Assembly (NCBI GenBank): GCA_036004685.1
Contig: DASYRE010000054.1
Location: 145,519 to 209,518, forward strand
Length of the DNA stretch: 64,000 bases
Direction: 5' to 3'
DNA from: Candidatus Polarisedimenticolia bacterium
GTDB lineage: Bacteria; Acidobacteriota; Polarisedimenticolia; Gp22-AA2; AA152
The notes under the pieces are model-generated. The model had not been told where the DNA came from, made no database searches, and saw nothing but the letters and a program-made list of their open reading frames with translations. Of this stretch, positions 35,738-44,912 are shown in pieces (positions within the stretch are counted from its first letter, which is position 1; each line of letters opens with the position of its first letter). The position numbers were made by a program, and so were the translations under genes.

Positions 35738-36529
35738 ATGGATCTGGGTCTGCGAGGCAAGGTGGCGGTGGTCTGCGGCGCGAGCGCCGGGATGGGTAAG
35801 GCGACCGCGCTGAGCCTCGCGCGCGAAGGGGTCCGCCTGGCGCTGTGCGCGCGCCACGCGCCGGCGCTGGAGAAGGCGGCCGAGGAAATCCGCTCCACGA
35901 CCGGGGCCGAGGTGCTCGTCCATCCGGCCGACGTCACCGACGAGGAGGCGATCGGAAGATTCCTGGAGGCGGCCTCCGCCAAGCTGGGCGAGGCCGACAT
36001 TCTCGTCAACAACGCCGGGGGGCCGCCCGCCGGAAGCTTCGAGGACACGCCTGCCGAGGCCTGGGACCGGGCCCACCGGCTGACCCTCCAGTCGGCCGTC
36101 TCCTTCTGCCGCCGCCTCGCGCCCGGGATGAAGAAGCGGCGCTGGGGGCGCATCGTCTCGATCACCTCCCTGACGGTGAAGCAGCCGGCGGAAAGCCTGA
36201 TCCTCTCGAACGTCTACCGATCGGCCCTGACCGCGGTCTCGAAGACGCTGGCCGCCGACCTGGCCCCCTTCGGCGTCACGGTGAACTGCGTCTGCCCCGG
36301 CTACACCGACACGGAGCGGCTGGGCGAGCTGGCCGCGGCGCTGGCGGAGACGAGGAAGATCTCCGAGGCCGAGGTCCGCCGGGAGTGGGAGAAGAGCATT
36401 CCCGCCGGCCGGCTGGGACGCAGCGAGGAGGTCGCCGATCTCATCACGTTCCTGGCCTCGGACCGGGCCGGGTACCTCACCGGCGCCTCGATTCTCGTAG
36501 ACGGCGGCCTCGTCCGGGCGATGGTATAA
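35738..36529 (+). CDS. Short-chain dehydrogenase/reductase lacking the YxxxK motif
   Basis: A 263-residue Rossmann protein. The cofactor loop GASAGMGKATALSLAREGV, the NNAGG motif (ILVNNAGGPPAG) and the SITSL segment are present, as is NCVCPGYTDTERL. The active-site segment reads LSNVYRSALTAVSK: aligning RSAL with the usual KAAL, the catalytic Tyr is replaced by Ser and the Lys by Arg. This matches a known SDR subgroup (BKR-like) with an imperfect tetrad, so either another catalytic arrangement or a binding role is likely. GGAGAGGAGAAG precedes the ATG. Confidence 0.88.
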   Translation: MDLGLRGKVAVVCGASAGMGKATALSLAREGVRLALCARHAPALEKAAEEIRSTTGAEVLVHPADVTDEEAIGRFLEAASAKLGEADILVNNAGGPPAGSFEDTPAEAWDRAHRLTLQSAVSFCRRLAPGMKKRRWGRIVSITSLTVKQPAESLILSNVYRSALTAVSKTLAADLAPFGVTVNCVCPGYTDTERLGELAAALAETRKISEAEVRREWEKSIPAGRLGRSEEVADLITFLASDRAGYLTGASILVDGGLVRAMV

Positions 36530-36572
36530 TCGCCCTCCCGAAACCCCTTATTCATTCGACAGGAGATCGGCG

Positions 36573-36803
36573 ATGGCCAAGGCCAAGCCCGGGACCTTGA
36601 AGGAGAGGATCGATCGGACGCGGAAGAAGCTGGCCGAAGGCAAGGACAAGCTGGACAAGGCGCGGCTCCGCGCCATGACCAAGAGACTCAAGCGGGCCCA
36701 GCGCGCCCGTCGCAAGCTCCTGGCGGCCGAGGCGCGGGCGAAAGCGAAGGCGGGACAAGGCAAGGAAGAGAAGAAGGAGGAGTCGGCGCCCGCTCCGGCG
36801 TGA
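36573..36803 (+). CDS. Small, highly basic Lys/Ala/Arg-rich protein
   Basis: A 76-residue protein, almost entirely Lys, Arg, Ala and Glu, predicted to be helical (KERIDRTRKKLAEGKDKLDK, then ARLRAMTKRLKRAQRARRKL) with a Pro-rich tail. AGGAGAT lies 7 bases before the ATG. The composition is like histone-H1-like or nucleic-acid-binding basic proteins, and the helices could form a coiled coil. I do not recognise a family; DNA or RNA binding is inference. It lies 43 bases after the SDR gene on the same strand. Confidence 0.7.
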   Translation: MAKAKPGTLKERIDRTRKKLAEGKDKLDKARLRAMTKRLKRAQRARRKLLAAEARAKAKAGQGKEEKKEESAPAPA

Positions 36804-36809
36804 GGCTTC

Positions 36810-37919
36810 TCAGAGAGGCAGAGGCGTCGCCGCGGCATCGGTCCGCGGCCCGGGCCTCGGCGCCGACCGCAGGGTCTTCTCGTAGAAGCGGACGGCCGAT
36901 TCCAGCGGCACGGCGACCCGGTATCGGTCCTCCCCGACCGACTCGACCAATCCCTGGTCCAGGAACTTCTGCAAAGCGTACCTTACGTTCCCCCGCCCCG
37001 ATTCGAGGCGCAGCCGATCCTCGCTGAAGCTCCGCGTCCCTTTCAGGAATCGCAACATCCCCCGCAAGCCGTAGGCGTCCTTGCCGGCCATCGCCCCCGC
37101 CAGATCGTAGAGCCCGCCCACCAGATCGGCGAGGCTGATGCGATAGCTCAGATCGTCGTTGTAGAGGATCTCGCACTTGCCGTCCGACCAGCGGCGCGAG
37201 CGGATCGTCACGCCCCGGCCCACCGCGTCCTCGTAAAGGTCGCGGAACAGCGGAATCATCCGCGCGTTGGCGTAGTACTTTCCTTGCAACGGATAGATCA
37301 GCAGGCGCCGCACGAGCTCGCGGGAGGCGTGGTGCCAAGGTTGTCCGAGTTCGCGGGTCAGCTCGAAATAGCTGTAAGGGCGGCGATCCAGGAGCCGCAG
37401 GACGCCGCCGAAGCGGTACGCGTCCCGCGTCCGGGTGGTCAGCGACGCGAGCTGGTAGGCGATGAACCCCAGGGGACGCTTGGTGATCTTGCGCCCGTGG
37501 ACGCAATAGAGGGCCCACCCTCGCTTGCCGTCGATCCACACCTTGTTGACCTGCGAAGGGTGCATGAAGAGGCGGGAGGAGAGCAGCGTCGTGTCGCCGT
37601 ACTTGCGGGCGAGGGAGTGGATCCTCAAGCGCGCTGCGGCGGGATCCCGCGCGACGCCGAGCAGAATCTCCGCCCGCTCCGCGGGCGTGGCCCGCCTCGA
37701 CAAATGCCTCCAGGCGGCGGTAAGCGCCACGGGGAGCTGCGCCTCCGGAAGAAGGGCCGCCTCGTGGAGGAGATTGAAGATCCGCCGGTAGGGAGGCTCG
37801 GGGCGGAGCAGCAGCTTGCCGATTCGACGATGCAGCGCCACGCTGCGGGCCAGGACGAAGTAGCGATCGTCCCCCCAGAGACGCTGGTAGACCTTGCGGA
37901 TCATGATCGAGCGCTCCAT
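36810..37919 (-). CDS. Uncharacterised 369-residue protein
   Basis: I do not recognise this family. The protein is basic and soluble, without signal peptide or membrane segments. It opens MERSIMIRKVYQRLWGDDRY and contains RLFMHPSQVNKVWIDGKRGW, SYFELTRELGQPWHHASREL and, towards the end, LRLESGRGNVRYALQKFLDQ followed by GLVESVGEDRYRV, which looks like a winged helix. The Trp/Tyr/Arg-rich middle suggests a nucleic-acid or nucleotide-interacting fold, but this is weak inference. It is convergent with the small basic protein, 6 bases apart. Confidence 0.7.
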   Translation of the reverse strand: MERSIMIRKVYQRLWGDDRYFVLARSVALHRRIGKLLLRPEPPYRRIFNLLHEAALLPEAQLPVALTAAWRHLSRRATPAERAEILLGVARDPAAARLRIHSLARKYGDTTLLSSRLFMHPSQVNKVWIDGKRGWALYCVHGRKITKRPLGFIAYQLASLTTRTRDAYRFGGVLRLLDRRPYSYFELTRELGQPWHHASRELVRRLLIYPLQGKYYANARMIPLFRDLYEDAVGRGVTIRSRRWSDGKCEILYNDDLSYRISLADLVGGLYDLAGAMAGKDAYGLRGMLRFLKGTRSFSEDRLRLESGRGNVRYALQKFLDQGLVESVGEDRYRVAVPLESAVRFYEKTLRSAPRPGPRTDAAATPLPL

Positions 37920-38007
37920 GAAGGCCGGGAGCCTCCAACGTAACCCAAGGCCGGGACGGCGTCAATGGGCTGGAAACCGGTCCGGGGCGGCGAAACCGGG
38001 CGAATTC

Positions 38008-38036
38008 TTGACACCCCCCACCCCCAAACCTATATT
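38008..38036 (+). promoter_or_regulatory. Strong sigma70 promoter for the GAF hybrid kinase
   Basis: A perfect TTGACA (38008-38013), a 17-base C-rich spacer and TATATT (38031-38036). The start would be near 38043, about 70 bases before the ATG. It is the best consensus match seen in the window. Confidence 0.7.
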
Positions 38037-38111
38037 CCCCCCGGTTCTCGAAGTGTGGCCGCAGGTTACGTGGAGGAACAGGGTGATCGTGACCCGCCCT
38101 CGAGGGCGCGC

Positions 38112-40151
38112 ATGAAGGCGGAGAAGAACCCCTGCCGCCTTCTTGCTTCCGAGATCCTCCGGCTGGTGCCCTGCGATCGGATCGCCATCGCCATTCCTCT
38201 TCCGGACGGCTCCGGCTTCCGCATCTGCGGCACGGAGCCCGACGGCGCCCTGTTCACCGATCTGCACATCCCGGCACGCGGCTCCTGCACCGCCCACGTC
38301 GCGGCGCAGCGCCACGGCAAGCTGCTCGCCGCCATCGGCGAGGAGACCCACTTCGCCGAGGAGGAGTCGCTCTATCGCGCCGGCATTCGCGACGCCGCGT
38401 TCATTCCGCTGTTTCTCGCCGGAGAGCTGCAGGGGGTGGCGATCGTGGGACGGACCGAGGTGAATTCGCTGGAGCCCAAATCGGTGCGCTGCCTGGAGAA
38501 GGTCTCCGGCCTCCTGGCCGCGGTCCTGGCGTCGTCGCTGGCGACGGCGGCTTCCCACGGCCCGGCGGCGGCCGTCGCCTTCGCCCGGAGGATCCCCCAG
38601 GAGGAGGAAGTCGAGCGCGTCTGCCGCGGATTGCTCGAGACGATTCTGGAGCAGACCGGAATCCGCCGCGCCGTGCTCACGCTCCTCGACCTGGAGATGA
38701 ACAGCTATCAGTGGTTCTTCACCGGGCTGTCGGATGCGGAAATCGAGGAGTTCCACCGGCATCCTCCCGGCGAGGAGGAGCAGCGTCGCATCTTCCAGGC
38801 CGAGCGGCCGCCCGCCGGAGAGGGAGCGGCCTCGCCCCTCTACGTTCCGCTGTTCGGCACGCGCCAGCGTCCCCTCGGATACCTGACGCTCGAGCCGGGG
38901 GGAGGCGGCGCCGCCGCCCTCGCCGCCGACTCCCTGCCGGCCGTGGAAACGATGGCGGGGATGGCCTCGCTGGCGCTGGAGCGCAACCAGCTGGTCGGCG
39001 AAATCAAGCGGGAGCGCGGCCGCATGCAGAAGATCCAGGAGCAGCTCCTGCATTCCGAGCGGCTCTCAGCGCTCGGCCAGCTGCTTTCCGGCTTGGCCCA
39101 CGAGCTGAACAATCCGCTCGCGGGGGTCGTCGGATTCGCCGAGCTGGCGCTGCGGAACAACACCAACCCGCGCTGCGAGCGGGACCTGCAGCGCATCGTC
39201 AGCGAATCGCAGCGCTGCCGGAAGATCGTCACGAACGTGCTGGATTTCGCGCGCCGCACCAAGGCGGAGCGCCGCGTGATGGATCTCAACGAGCTGGTGG
39301 AGAACGTCCTCGACCTGCGCGCCTATCAGCTCAAGCTCGACAACGTGAAGGTCCAGATCGATCTGGACAAGGTCCTGCCGAGCACGGTGGGGGACTACCA
39401 TCAGATTCAGCAGGTCCTCCTGAACATTATCAACAACGCGCACCAAGCGATGCAGGAGGTGCCCGGGGAACGGACGCTGACGCTGCGCACCCGGGCGGCC
39501 GAGGAGAAGATCCGCATCGAGATCATCGACAGCGGGCCCGGCATCTCGCCGGCGCGCCTTTCCCGGGTGTTCGAGCCCTTCTTCACGACCAAGGCCCCGG
39601 GCAAGGGGACGGGATTAGGGCTGAGCCTCTCCCAGGGGATCGTCAAGCAGCACGGGGGACAGATCCGCGTCGAGAGCGTTCCGGGGAAGGGGACGGCGTT
39701 CACGGTGGAGCTTCCCATCCGGGAGATGGAGGAGGAACGGGAAGCGGCGCGCCCGAAAGAGAGCGAGAATTCCGCCGAGGCGCCCCACACCATCCTGGTG
39801 GTGGACGACGAGGAGGTGATCGTCGATCTGCTCCACGAGGTCCTGGCGGCGGTCGGACATAAAGTCGAGACGGCCCGCAGCGGCGAGCAGGCCCTGGACA
39901 AGATCCTCGCCACGGCCTACGACGCCGTGATCAGCGACTTGAAGATGCCGGGGCTGGACGGGGTGCGCCTCTACGAGCAGGTCTGCCGCGAGAAGCCCGA
40001 GATGGCCGGGCGCTTCGTGTTTTCCACCGGCGATCTCGGCAGCGCCGCGACGCAGGATTTCTTCCAGAAGACCGGCTGTCCCTTCCTGCTCAAGCCGTTC
40101 GACATGCAGGCGATTCAGACGACCCTCAGCCAGATCTTCTCCCGGACCTGA
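38112..40151 (+). CDS. Hybrid histidine kinase with GAF-type sensor domains and a C-terminal receiver
   Basis: About 679 residues from the ATG at 38112, which has GAGGG upstream; the frame is open from 37965, but the promoter lies inside that extension. Two GAF-like domains occupy residues ~10-150 and ~165-300. The kinase core has phospho-His330 in SGLAHELNNPLAGVVGFAEL, a group resembling NtrB/ZraS kinases, followed by LLNIINNAHQAM, DSGPGISPARLSRVFEPFFT and GTGLGLSLSQGIVKQHGG. The receiver has ILVVDDEEVIVDLLHEVLAA, phospho-acceptor Asp609 (ISDLKMPGLDG) and FLLKPFD. No membrane segment is seen, so a cytoplasmic ligand, gas or redox input through GAF is likely. Confidence 0.92.
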   Translation: MKAEKNPCRLLASEILRLVPCDRIAIAIPLPDGSGFRICGTEPDGALFTDLHIPARGSCTAHVAAQRHGKLLAAIGEETHFAEEESLYRAGIRDAAFIPLFLAGELQGVAIVGRTEVNSLEPKSVRCLEKVSGLLAAVLASSLATAASHGPAAAVAFARRIPQEEEVERVCRGLLETILEQTGIRRAVLTLLDLEMNSYQWFFTGLSDAEIEEFHRHPPGEEEQRRIFQAERPPAGEGAASPLYVPLFGTRQRPLGYLTLEPGGGGAAALAADSLPAVETMAGMASLALERNQLVGEIKRERGRMQKIQEQLLHSERLSALGQLLSGLAHELNNPLAGVVGFAELALRNNTNPRCERDLQRIVSESQRCRKIVTNVLDFARRTKAERRVMDLNELVENVLDLRAYQLKLDNVKVQIDLDKVLPSTVGDYHQIQQVLLNIINNAHQAMQEVPGERTLTLRTRAAEEKIRIEIIDSGPGISPARLSRVFEPFFTTKAPGKGTGLGLSLSQGIVKQHGGQIRVESVPGKGTAFTVELPIREMEEEREAARPKESENSAEAPHTILVVDDEEVIVDLLHEVLAAVGHKVETARSGEQALDKILATAYDAVISDLKMPGLDGVRLYEQVCREKPEMAGRFVFSTGDLGSAATQDFFQKTGCPFLLKPFDMQAIQTTLSQIFSRT

Positions 40152-40173
40152 CCCGATTCTCCCGGGCCTGGCC

Positions 40174-42051
40174 TCACCGGCGCGCCAAATGGTGGGGCAC
40201 CGAAGTCACGATCACGCCGCTCTTGAAGAGGAGGGCCGCCTTGATCAGGAAGGCGGTCTGGTTGTGCATCAGATGGTGCCACCAGCGCGTCGGGACGAAC
40301 TCGGGAAGGATCACCGTGACCAGGTGGTTGGGATTCTTCTCCAGATAATCGTCGAGATAATCCAAGAACGGCCTCACGACCGATCGGTAGTTGGACTTCA
40401 GGACGACCATCGGGATCCCGCCGGCCCACTGCTTCCAGCGCTCCCGGACCCGCTCGGTCACCGCCGGGTCGATCTCCACCGACAGCGCGGTGACGTTGGA
40501 CGAGAGCGATCGGGCGTAGCGGAGCGCCTCCAGCACGCCGCGATGGACGCCGGCGATCAGGACGACGACCAGGTGCCCGGCAGGCGCCGTGGGGACGTAG
40601 CCTTCCAGGGTCAGCTCCCGGGCGACCAGCGTGTAGTGCCGCCGGACCCCGCGGAACATCATCACCAGGAGCCAGATCAAGACGACGACGATCCAGGCGC
40701 CGTGGATGAACTTGGTGCTCGCGATGACCACGGTGACGACCGCGGTGGTGATCCCGCCGACGAGGTTCACCAGCATCTTGCGCTGCCACCCGGGCTCCGG
40801 ATTGTCGTACCAGTGGCGGACCATCCCGAACTGGGACAGGGTGAAGGAGAGGAAGACTCCCACGGCGTAAAGCGGAATGATGGCGTGGGTCTCGGCGTGG
40901 AAGATGACGAGCAGGACGGCGGAGAGCGCCCCCAGCGCGAGAATCCCGTTGGAGAAAACCAGCCGGTCGCCCCGGTTGGCGAGCTGGCGCGGCAGGAAGC
41001 GATCCTTGGCGAGCAGCGACGCGAGCCTGGGGAAATCGGCGAAGCTGGTGTTGGCGGCGAGGACCAGGATCATCGCCGTGGCGATCTGGACCATGTAGTA
41101 GAGCGCTCCCGACCCGAATACGGCGTGCGCGAGCTGCGAGAGGATCGTCTCCTCGGCGCGCGGCACCAGGGTGAGGCGGTGCGCCAGAAAGGTCGACCCG
41201 AGGAAGAGAAACCCCAGGATAGCGGCCATCCAGCCGAGCGTGATCGAGGCGTTGCGGGACTCCGGCTCGCGGAAGGCGGGGACGGCGTTGCTGATGGCTT
41301 CGACTCCTGTCAGCGCCGCGCACCCGGAGGCGAAAGCGCGCAGGAGCAGGAGGATTCCGAGCTCCTCCGTCGCCTCGATCGGGGGGTGCGGCACGGGGGG
41401 GAGACCCAGAAACTCCGAACGGATCAATCCGGCCAGGAGCAGCGCTCCAAGGCTGATGATGAAGAAGTAGGTAGGCGGGGCGAACAGCGCCCCCGACTCC
41501 CGGATCCCCCGCAGATTGGCCAGCGTGATGAGCGCCACCAGCACGACTCCCAGCGCGACGCGGTGGCCGTAGAGCGCCGCGAAGGCGGAGGTGATTGCCG
41601 CGACGCCGGAGGCGATGCTCACCGCTACCGTCAGGAGGTAGTCGACGAGGAGGGCGGCCGCGGCGGTGAGGCCGGGCCCTTCGCCCAGGTTCTCCTTGGC
41701 CACGATGTAGGCCCCGCCGCCCGACGGATAGGCATGGATCGTCTGGCGGTAGGAGACGGCGACGATGAACAGGAGGATCGCGACGCAGGCGGCCACCGGC
41801 AGGCCGTAGCTCAAGGCGGCGAGGCCTCCCGCCGAAAGGGCCAGAAGGATCTCTTCGGTCGCGTAGGCCACGGAGGAGAGGGCGTCCGACGAGAAGACCG
41901 CCAGCGCGACCGTCTTGGAGATGCGCTGGTGCGTGGTCTGCGAGGTGGCGAGGGGATCGCCCAGGAGGATGCGCTTCAGCGAGAACGGGCTTTCCGAAGC
42001 CCGCGATTTCCGGTATCGATCGACCACCTTGATCGGAACGTACTTGCCCAT
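40174..42051 (-). CDS. APC-superfamily amino acid/cation permease with C-terminal cytoplasmic domain
   Basis: A 625-residue inner-membrane protein with about 12 helices in residues 45-450. APC hallmarks are SKTVALAVFSSDALSSVAYA, YPSGGGAYIVAKENLGEGPG, ITLANLRGIRESGALFAPPT and ALTGVEAISNAVPAFREPES. A soluble C-terminal part (AGHLVVVLIAGVHRGVLEAL) resembles the tail of Bacillus YdaO/KimA-type permeases, which carry potassium or amino acids. Its leader contains a strong terminator-like hairpin directly after the predicted transcription start, so premature termination may control it. It is divergent from the TPR/S41 gene. Confidence 0.9.
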   Translation of the reverse strand: MGKYVPIKVVDRYRKSRASESPFSLKRILLGDPLATSQTTHQRISKTVALAVFSSDALSSVAYATEEILLALSAGGLAALSYGLPVAACVAILLFIVAVSYRQTIHAYPSGGGAYIVAKENLGEGPGLTAAAALLVDYLLTVAVSIASGVAAITSAFAALYGHRVALGVVLVALITLANLRGIRESGALFAPPTYFFIISLGALLLAGLIRSEFLGLPPVPHPPIEATEELGILLLLRAFASGCAALTGVEAISNAVPAFREPESRNASITLGWMAAILGFLFLGSTFLAHRLTLVPRAEETILSQLAHAVFGSGALYYMVQIATAMILVLAANTSFADFPRLASLLAKDRFLPRQLANRGDRLVFSNGILALGALSAVLLVIFHAETHAIIPLYAVGVFLSFTLSQFGMVRHWYDNPEPGWQRKMLVNLVGGITTAVVTVVIASTKFIHGAWIVVVLIWLLVMMFRGVRRHYTLVARELTLEGYVPTAPAGHLVVVLIAGVHRGVLEALRYARSLSSNVTALSVEIDPAVTERVRERWKQWAGGIPMVVLKSNYRSVVRPFLDYLDDYLEKNPNHLVTVILPEFVPTRWWHHLMHNQTAFLIKAALLFKSGVIVTSVPHHLARR

Positions 42052-42068
42052 GCTCCGGCCGGTGCCTC

Positions 42069-42101
42069 AAAAAAAAGGGCCACGGTACGAAGACCGTGGC
42101 C
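42069..42101 (-). terminator. Terminator-like hairpin with U8 tract in the permease leader
   Basis: On the minus strand a perfect 9-bp stem GGCCACGGT/ACCGTGGCC with a 6-base loop is followed by one C and eight Ts. It lies only about 6 bases after the predicted transcription start and 18 bases before the ATG, so it would stop most transcripts before the gene unless overcome. It may be an attenuator or a 5' protective structure. Confidence 0.75.
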
Positions 42102-42113
42102 GCGACAACGCGG

Positions 42114-42143
42114 ATTCTAGGCAACTTCAGCCCTCCGCGTCAA
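42114..42143 (-). promoter_or_regulatory. Promoter of the APC permease
   Basis: On the minus strand TTGACG (42143-42138) and TAGAAT (42119-42114) are separated by 18 bases. Transcription should begin near 42107, immediately before the terminator-like hairpin. Confidence 0.55.
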
Positions 42144-42154
42144 TGGGGCTCCGT

Positions 42155-42183
42155 TTGACCCTTCCCTCCGCGTCCGTTATCGT
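42155..42183 (+). promoter_or_regulatory. Promoter of the TPR/S41 gene
   Basis: TTGACC (42155-42160) and TATCGT (42178-42183) are separated by exactly 17 bases. Transcription would start near 42190, about 34 bases before the GTG start codon. It lies back to back with the permease promoter. Confidence 0.45.
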
Positions 42184-42223
42184 AACTTGCCTCTGAACTC
42201 AGCCTTTCTACGGAGCTTCCGCG

Positions 42224-44908
42224 GTGCGCGTGGTTCCTTATCTTCCCGCCCTGGCCCTGATCCTGTGCTCCGCCGGCGCCCAAGAGCCGCCCTCCCCGCC
42301 CCCGAATGCCGCCATCGTCTCCCTGATGCATCGCGCGGCGGAGGAGCGGCGCCAGGGGGCCTACCAGGAGGCCTCCGAAACCTACCGCCAGATCGTGCGG
42401 CTCGCGCCGCGGATGTTCGAGGCCCATCTCTTTCTCGCCGACACGCTGCGCAAGCGCCAGCTCGACGGCGAGGCGGAGCCGGAGTTCCGGACCGCCCGGG
42501 AGATCAAGCCGGAAGATCCGCTGCCGCACGTCGGCCTCGCGGAGATGAAGCGGGAGCGCTTCCGGTTCTCGGAAGCGCTGTCGCTTCTGGACGAGGGGAT
42601 GCGGGCGGTCCCCCCCGACCGGCGCGAGCCGCTGATCGTGGCCAAGGCGTCGATCCTGCGGCAAAGGGGCGATCCGGCCGGCGCCTTGACGGTGCTCGCG
42701 GAAGGGGCGAAGCGCTTCCCGGAGTCGGCCCGGATCCCGGAGTCGGTGGCCCGGAGCCTCGAGGAGCAGGGACGTCTCGGCGAAGCGCTGGAAGCCTGGC
42801 AGCGCGCCGCGGTGCGATCTCCGGACAACGTCGCGGTCGGGCTCGAGCTCAAGGAGGCCCAAAGGCTCGCGAGCCGGCTCGCGGAGGCGGAAGCCGCCGC
42901 GGCGAAGCCGGGGGCGGGGGAAGGGGCGTGGAGGAATCTGGCGCGCCTGCGCTGGACCGCGCGGCAGTTTCCCGGGGCGGTGACGGCCGCCGAAGCCGTC
43001 CTGCGCCGCCAGCCGAAGAGCTCCGAGCTGCTGCTTCTGCGCGGGCTGGCGCTCGAGAGAGCCGGGCAGCGCGAGGAAGCGGAGGCCGCGTTCGCGCGGA
43101 TCGATCCGCAAGCTCCCGAGGATCTCCTGGCGCTGTTCCACCGCGCCTACCTGGCCCGCCTCGCCGGCAAGGGCGCCGCGGAGGAGAAGCTCTGGCGGGC
43201 CGCCCTGGAGCGCCACCCGCGCGACGGGACGGCCGCTCTGATGCTGGTCCTGGGCTGGAAGCGGAACGGAATCCTGGAGGAGAGGATCGCGACGCTGCGC
43301 CAGGGCTCGGGGCGCGGCCGCGGGGACGCTCGCGGCCGGCGCATCCTGGAGGGCACGGCCCTCGAGGAGGCGGGGCGCGACGCCGAGGCGCTGGCGGTCT
43401 ACGAACGCCTTTTCCTGGAGGAGCCGCGGGATCCCGAATCGGCGGCGCGGCTCTCCGGCCTGCTGTCGCTGCATCCCGCGCTTCTCAAGCAGCGCCTGGA
43501 GGAGGAGTCGGCCGGCCCGCCGGGCAAGCCCTCCACGCCCGGGCCCGGGCGGAGCCTGCTGCGCTCGCAGCTGCTGCTGGCCGCCGGCCGGACCCAGGCG
43601 GCGGTCGACGAGCTGAAAGAAGCGGCGACGATCTTCCCGGAGCGCGAGGAAGTGCTGCTGGCGCTCGCTTCGCTGTCGGGGCTCGCGGCGACCGAGACTG
43701 CCGAGATCGCCATCCTTCTCGACCGGGCGGCGGCCTCGTTCCCCCGCAGCCCCTGGACACAGCTGGAGCGGGGCCTCTTCCGCCTGCAGCGCGGCGATTT
43801 CGAGGGGGCGATCGCGGAGGGCAGGGAAGTGATCCGCCTGGCGCCCGCGCTCCCCGAGGGGCACCAGCTGCTCGCGGCGGCGAGCCGCCTGGGGGAAGAT
43901 CCCGGCAAGGCGATGGAGGAGCTGCGCACTTCGCTGCTCCTCGATCCAGCCGACTCGCCGGGAGTCGTCAAGTTCCAGAAAGCGCTGATTCTCGCGGCGG
44001 GCGGGGAGCGCCGCGAGGCGCAGGCGGCCCTGGAAGGGGAGATGCCGATCTTTCCGGAGCTGACTTACCGGCTGGCCTGGACGTTCGTGCGCCGGACCTT
44101 CCTGGATCGGACCTTCCGCGGCCAGGACTGGCTCGCCTGGCGGGATCGCTTCGACGATCCGGCCGCGGCCCCGGAGACGGCCTGCGCGGCGGTCGCGGAG
44201 ATGCTGGCGTCGCTGCGGGATCCCTACACGCGATTGCGCGGCAAGGAAGAGACCGCCTCCCTGTTCCTGAAGCCGCGCTCCGGCAAGCTGGAGACCGACG
44301 TCTCGGGCGCGCCCAGCCGCGCCAGCGCCTCGGTCGTGGCCGGGGATCTGGGAGAGAACTTCGGCTATATCCGGCTCACTAATCTGACCGATCCCTCGGC
44401 GCGCGAGTCGATCCGGCGGGCCCTCCAGGAGATGGCGGAGCGCGACGGGCTCGTCCTCGATCTGCGGGGAAATCTCGGGGGGATGGCGTCGGAGGCCGAC
44501 GCGATCGCCGGGTTGCTCCTTGCTCCGGGGGAGGAGCTGGGGCGGGAGCGGACCCGTTTCGGCGAGCAGGTTCAGAGGACGCCGGAGACGGGGCCCGGCG
44601 GCTCCCGGAAGCCCCTGGTGATTCTCACCGACCGCCGGACCGGCAGCGCCGCCGAGAAGCTGGCGTCCGGCCTGCAAGGAGCCGGGCGCGCCACGGTCCT
44701 GGGGGACGAGACGTTCGGCAAGGGAGTGGGGCAGATGAGCCGCCTGCTTCCGGGCGGGGTCATGGTCTTGGTCACGGCGGTGGAAAGCCTGACCCGAACG
44801 GGAGGAGCGATCGAAGGGAAAGGAGTCGTCCCCGACGTCCCCGGTGAAGACGTGTCCCTCGAGAAGGCCAAGGAGCTGCTGCGCCAACCGAACCCCCAGA
44901 GGAGGTGA
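42224..44908 (+). CDS. Exported TPR-repeat protein with C-terminal S41 (CtpA-like) protease domain
   Basis: An 894-residue protein starting at GTG with a signal peptide (VVPYLPALALILCSAGA). Residues ~30-640 are built of TPR repeats (YQEASETYRQIVRLAPRMFE; FEGAIAEGREVIRLAPALPE). Residues ~690-870 form an S41 domain without an obvious PDZ: VAGDLGENFGYIRLTN, the strand LVLDLRGNLGGMASEADAIA, the catalytic-Ser loop RRTGSAAEKLASGL and the catalytic-Lys region LGDETFGKGVGQM. Ser and Lys are both present, so an active tail-specific-type protease is plausible in the periplasm. It overlaps the ribosome site of the following PLP-enzyme gene. Confidence 0.87.
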   Translation: MRVVPYLPALALILCSAGAQEPPSPPPNAAIVSLMHRAAEERRQGAYQEASETYRQIVRLAPRMFEAHLFLADTLRKRQLDGEAEPEFRTAREIKPEDPLPHVGLAEMKRERFRFSEALSLLDEGMRAVPPDRREPLIVAKASILRQRGDPAGALTVLAEGAKRFPESARIPESVARSLEEQGRLGEALEAWQRAAVRSPDNVAVGLELKEAQRLASRLAEAEAAAAKPGAGEGAWRNLARLRWTARQFPGAVTAAEAVLRRQPKSSELLLLRGLALERAGQREEAEAAFARIDPQAPEDLLALFHRAYLARLAGKGAAEEKLWRAALERHPRDGTAALMLVLGWKRNGILEERIATLRQGSGRGRGDARGRRILEGTALEEAGRDAEALAVYERLFLEEPRDPESAARLSGLLSLHPALLKQRLEEESAGPPGKPSTPGPGRSLLRSQLLLAAGRTQAAVDELKEAATIFPEREEVLLALASLSGLAATETAEIAILLDRAAASFPRSPWTQLERGLFRLQRGDFEGAIAEGREVIRLAPALPEGHQLLAAASRLGEDPGKAMEELRTSLLLDPADSPGVVKFQKALILAAGGERREAQAALEGEMPIFPELTYRLAWTFVRRTFLDRTFRGQDWLAWRDRFDDPAAAPETACAAVAEMLASLRDPYTRLRGKEETASLFLKPRSGKLETDVSGAPSRASASVVAGDLGENFGYIRLTNLTDPSARESIRRALQEMAERDGLVLDLRGNLGGMASEADAIAGLLLAPGEELGRERTRFGEQVQRTPETGPGGSRKPLVILTDRRTGSAAEKLASGLQGAGRATVLGDETFGKGVGQMSRLLPGGVMVLVTAVESLTRTGGAIEGKGVVPDVPGEDVSLEKAKELLRQPNPQRR

Positions 44909-44912
44909 CGCC

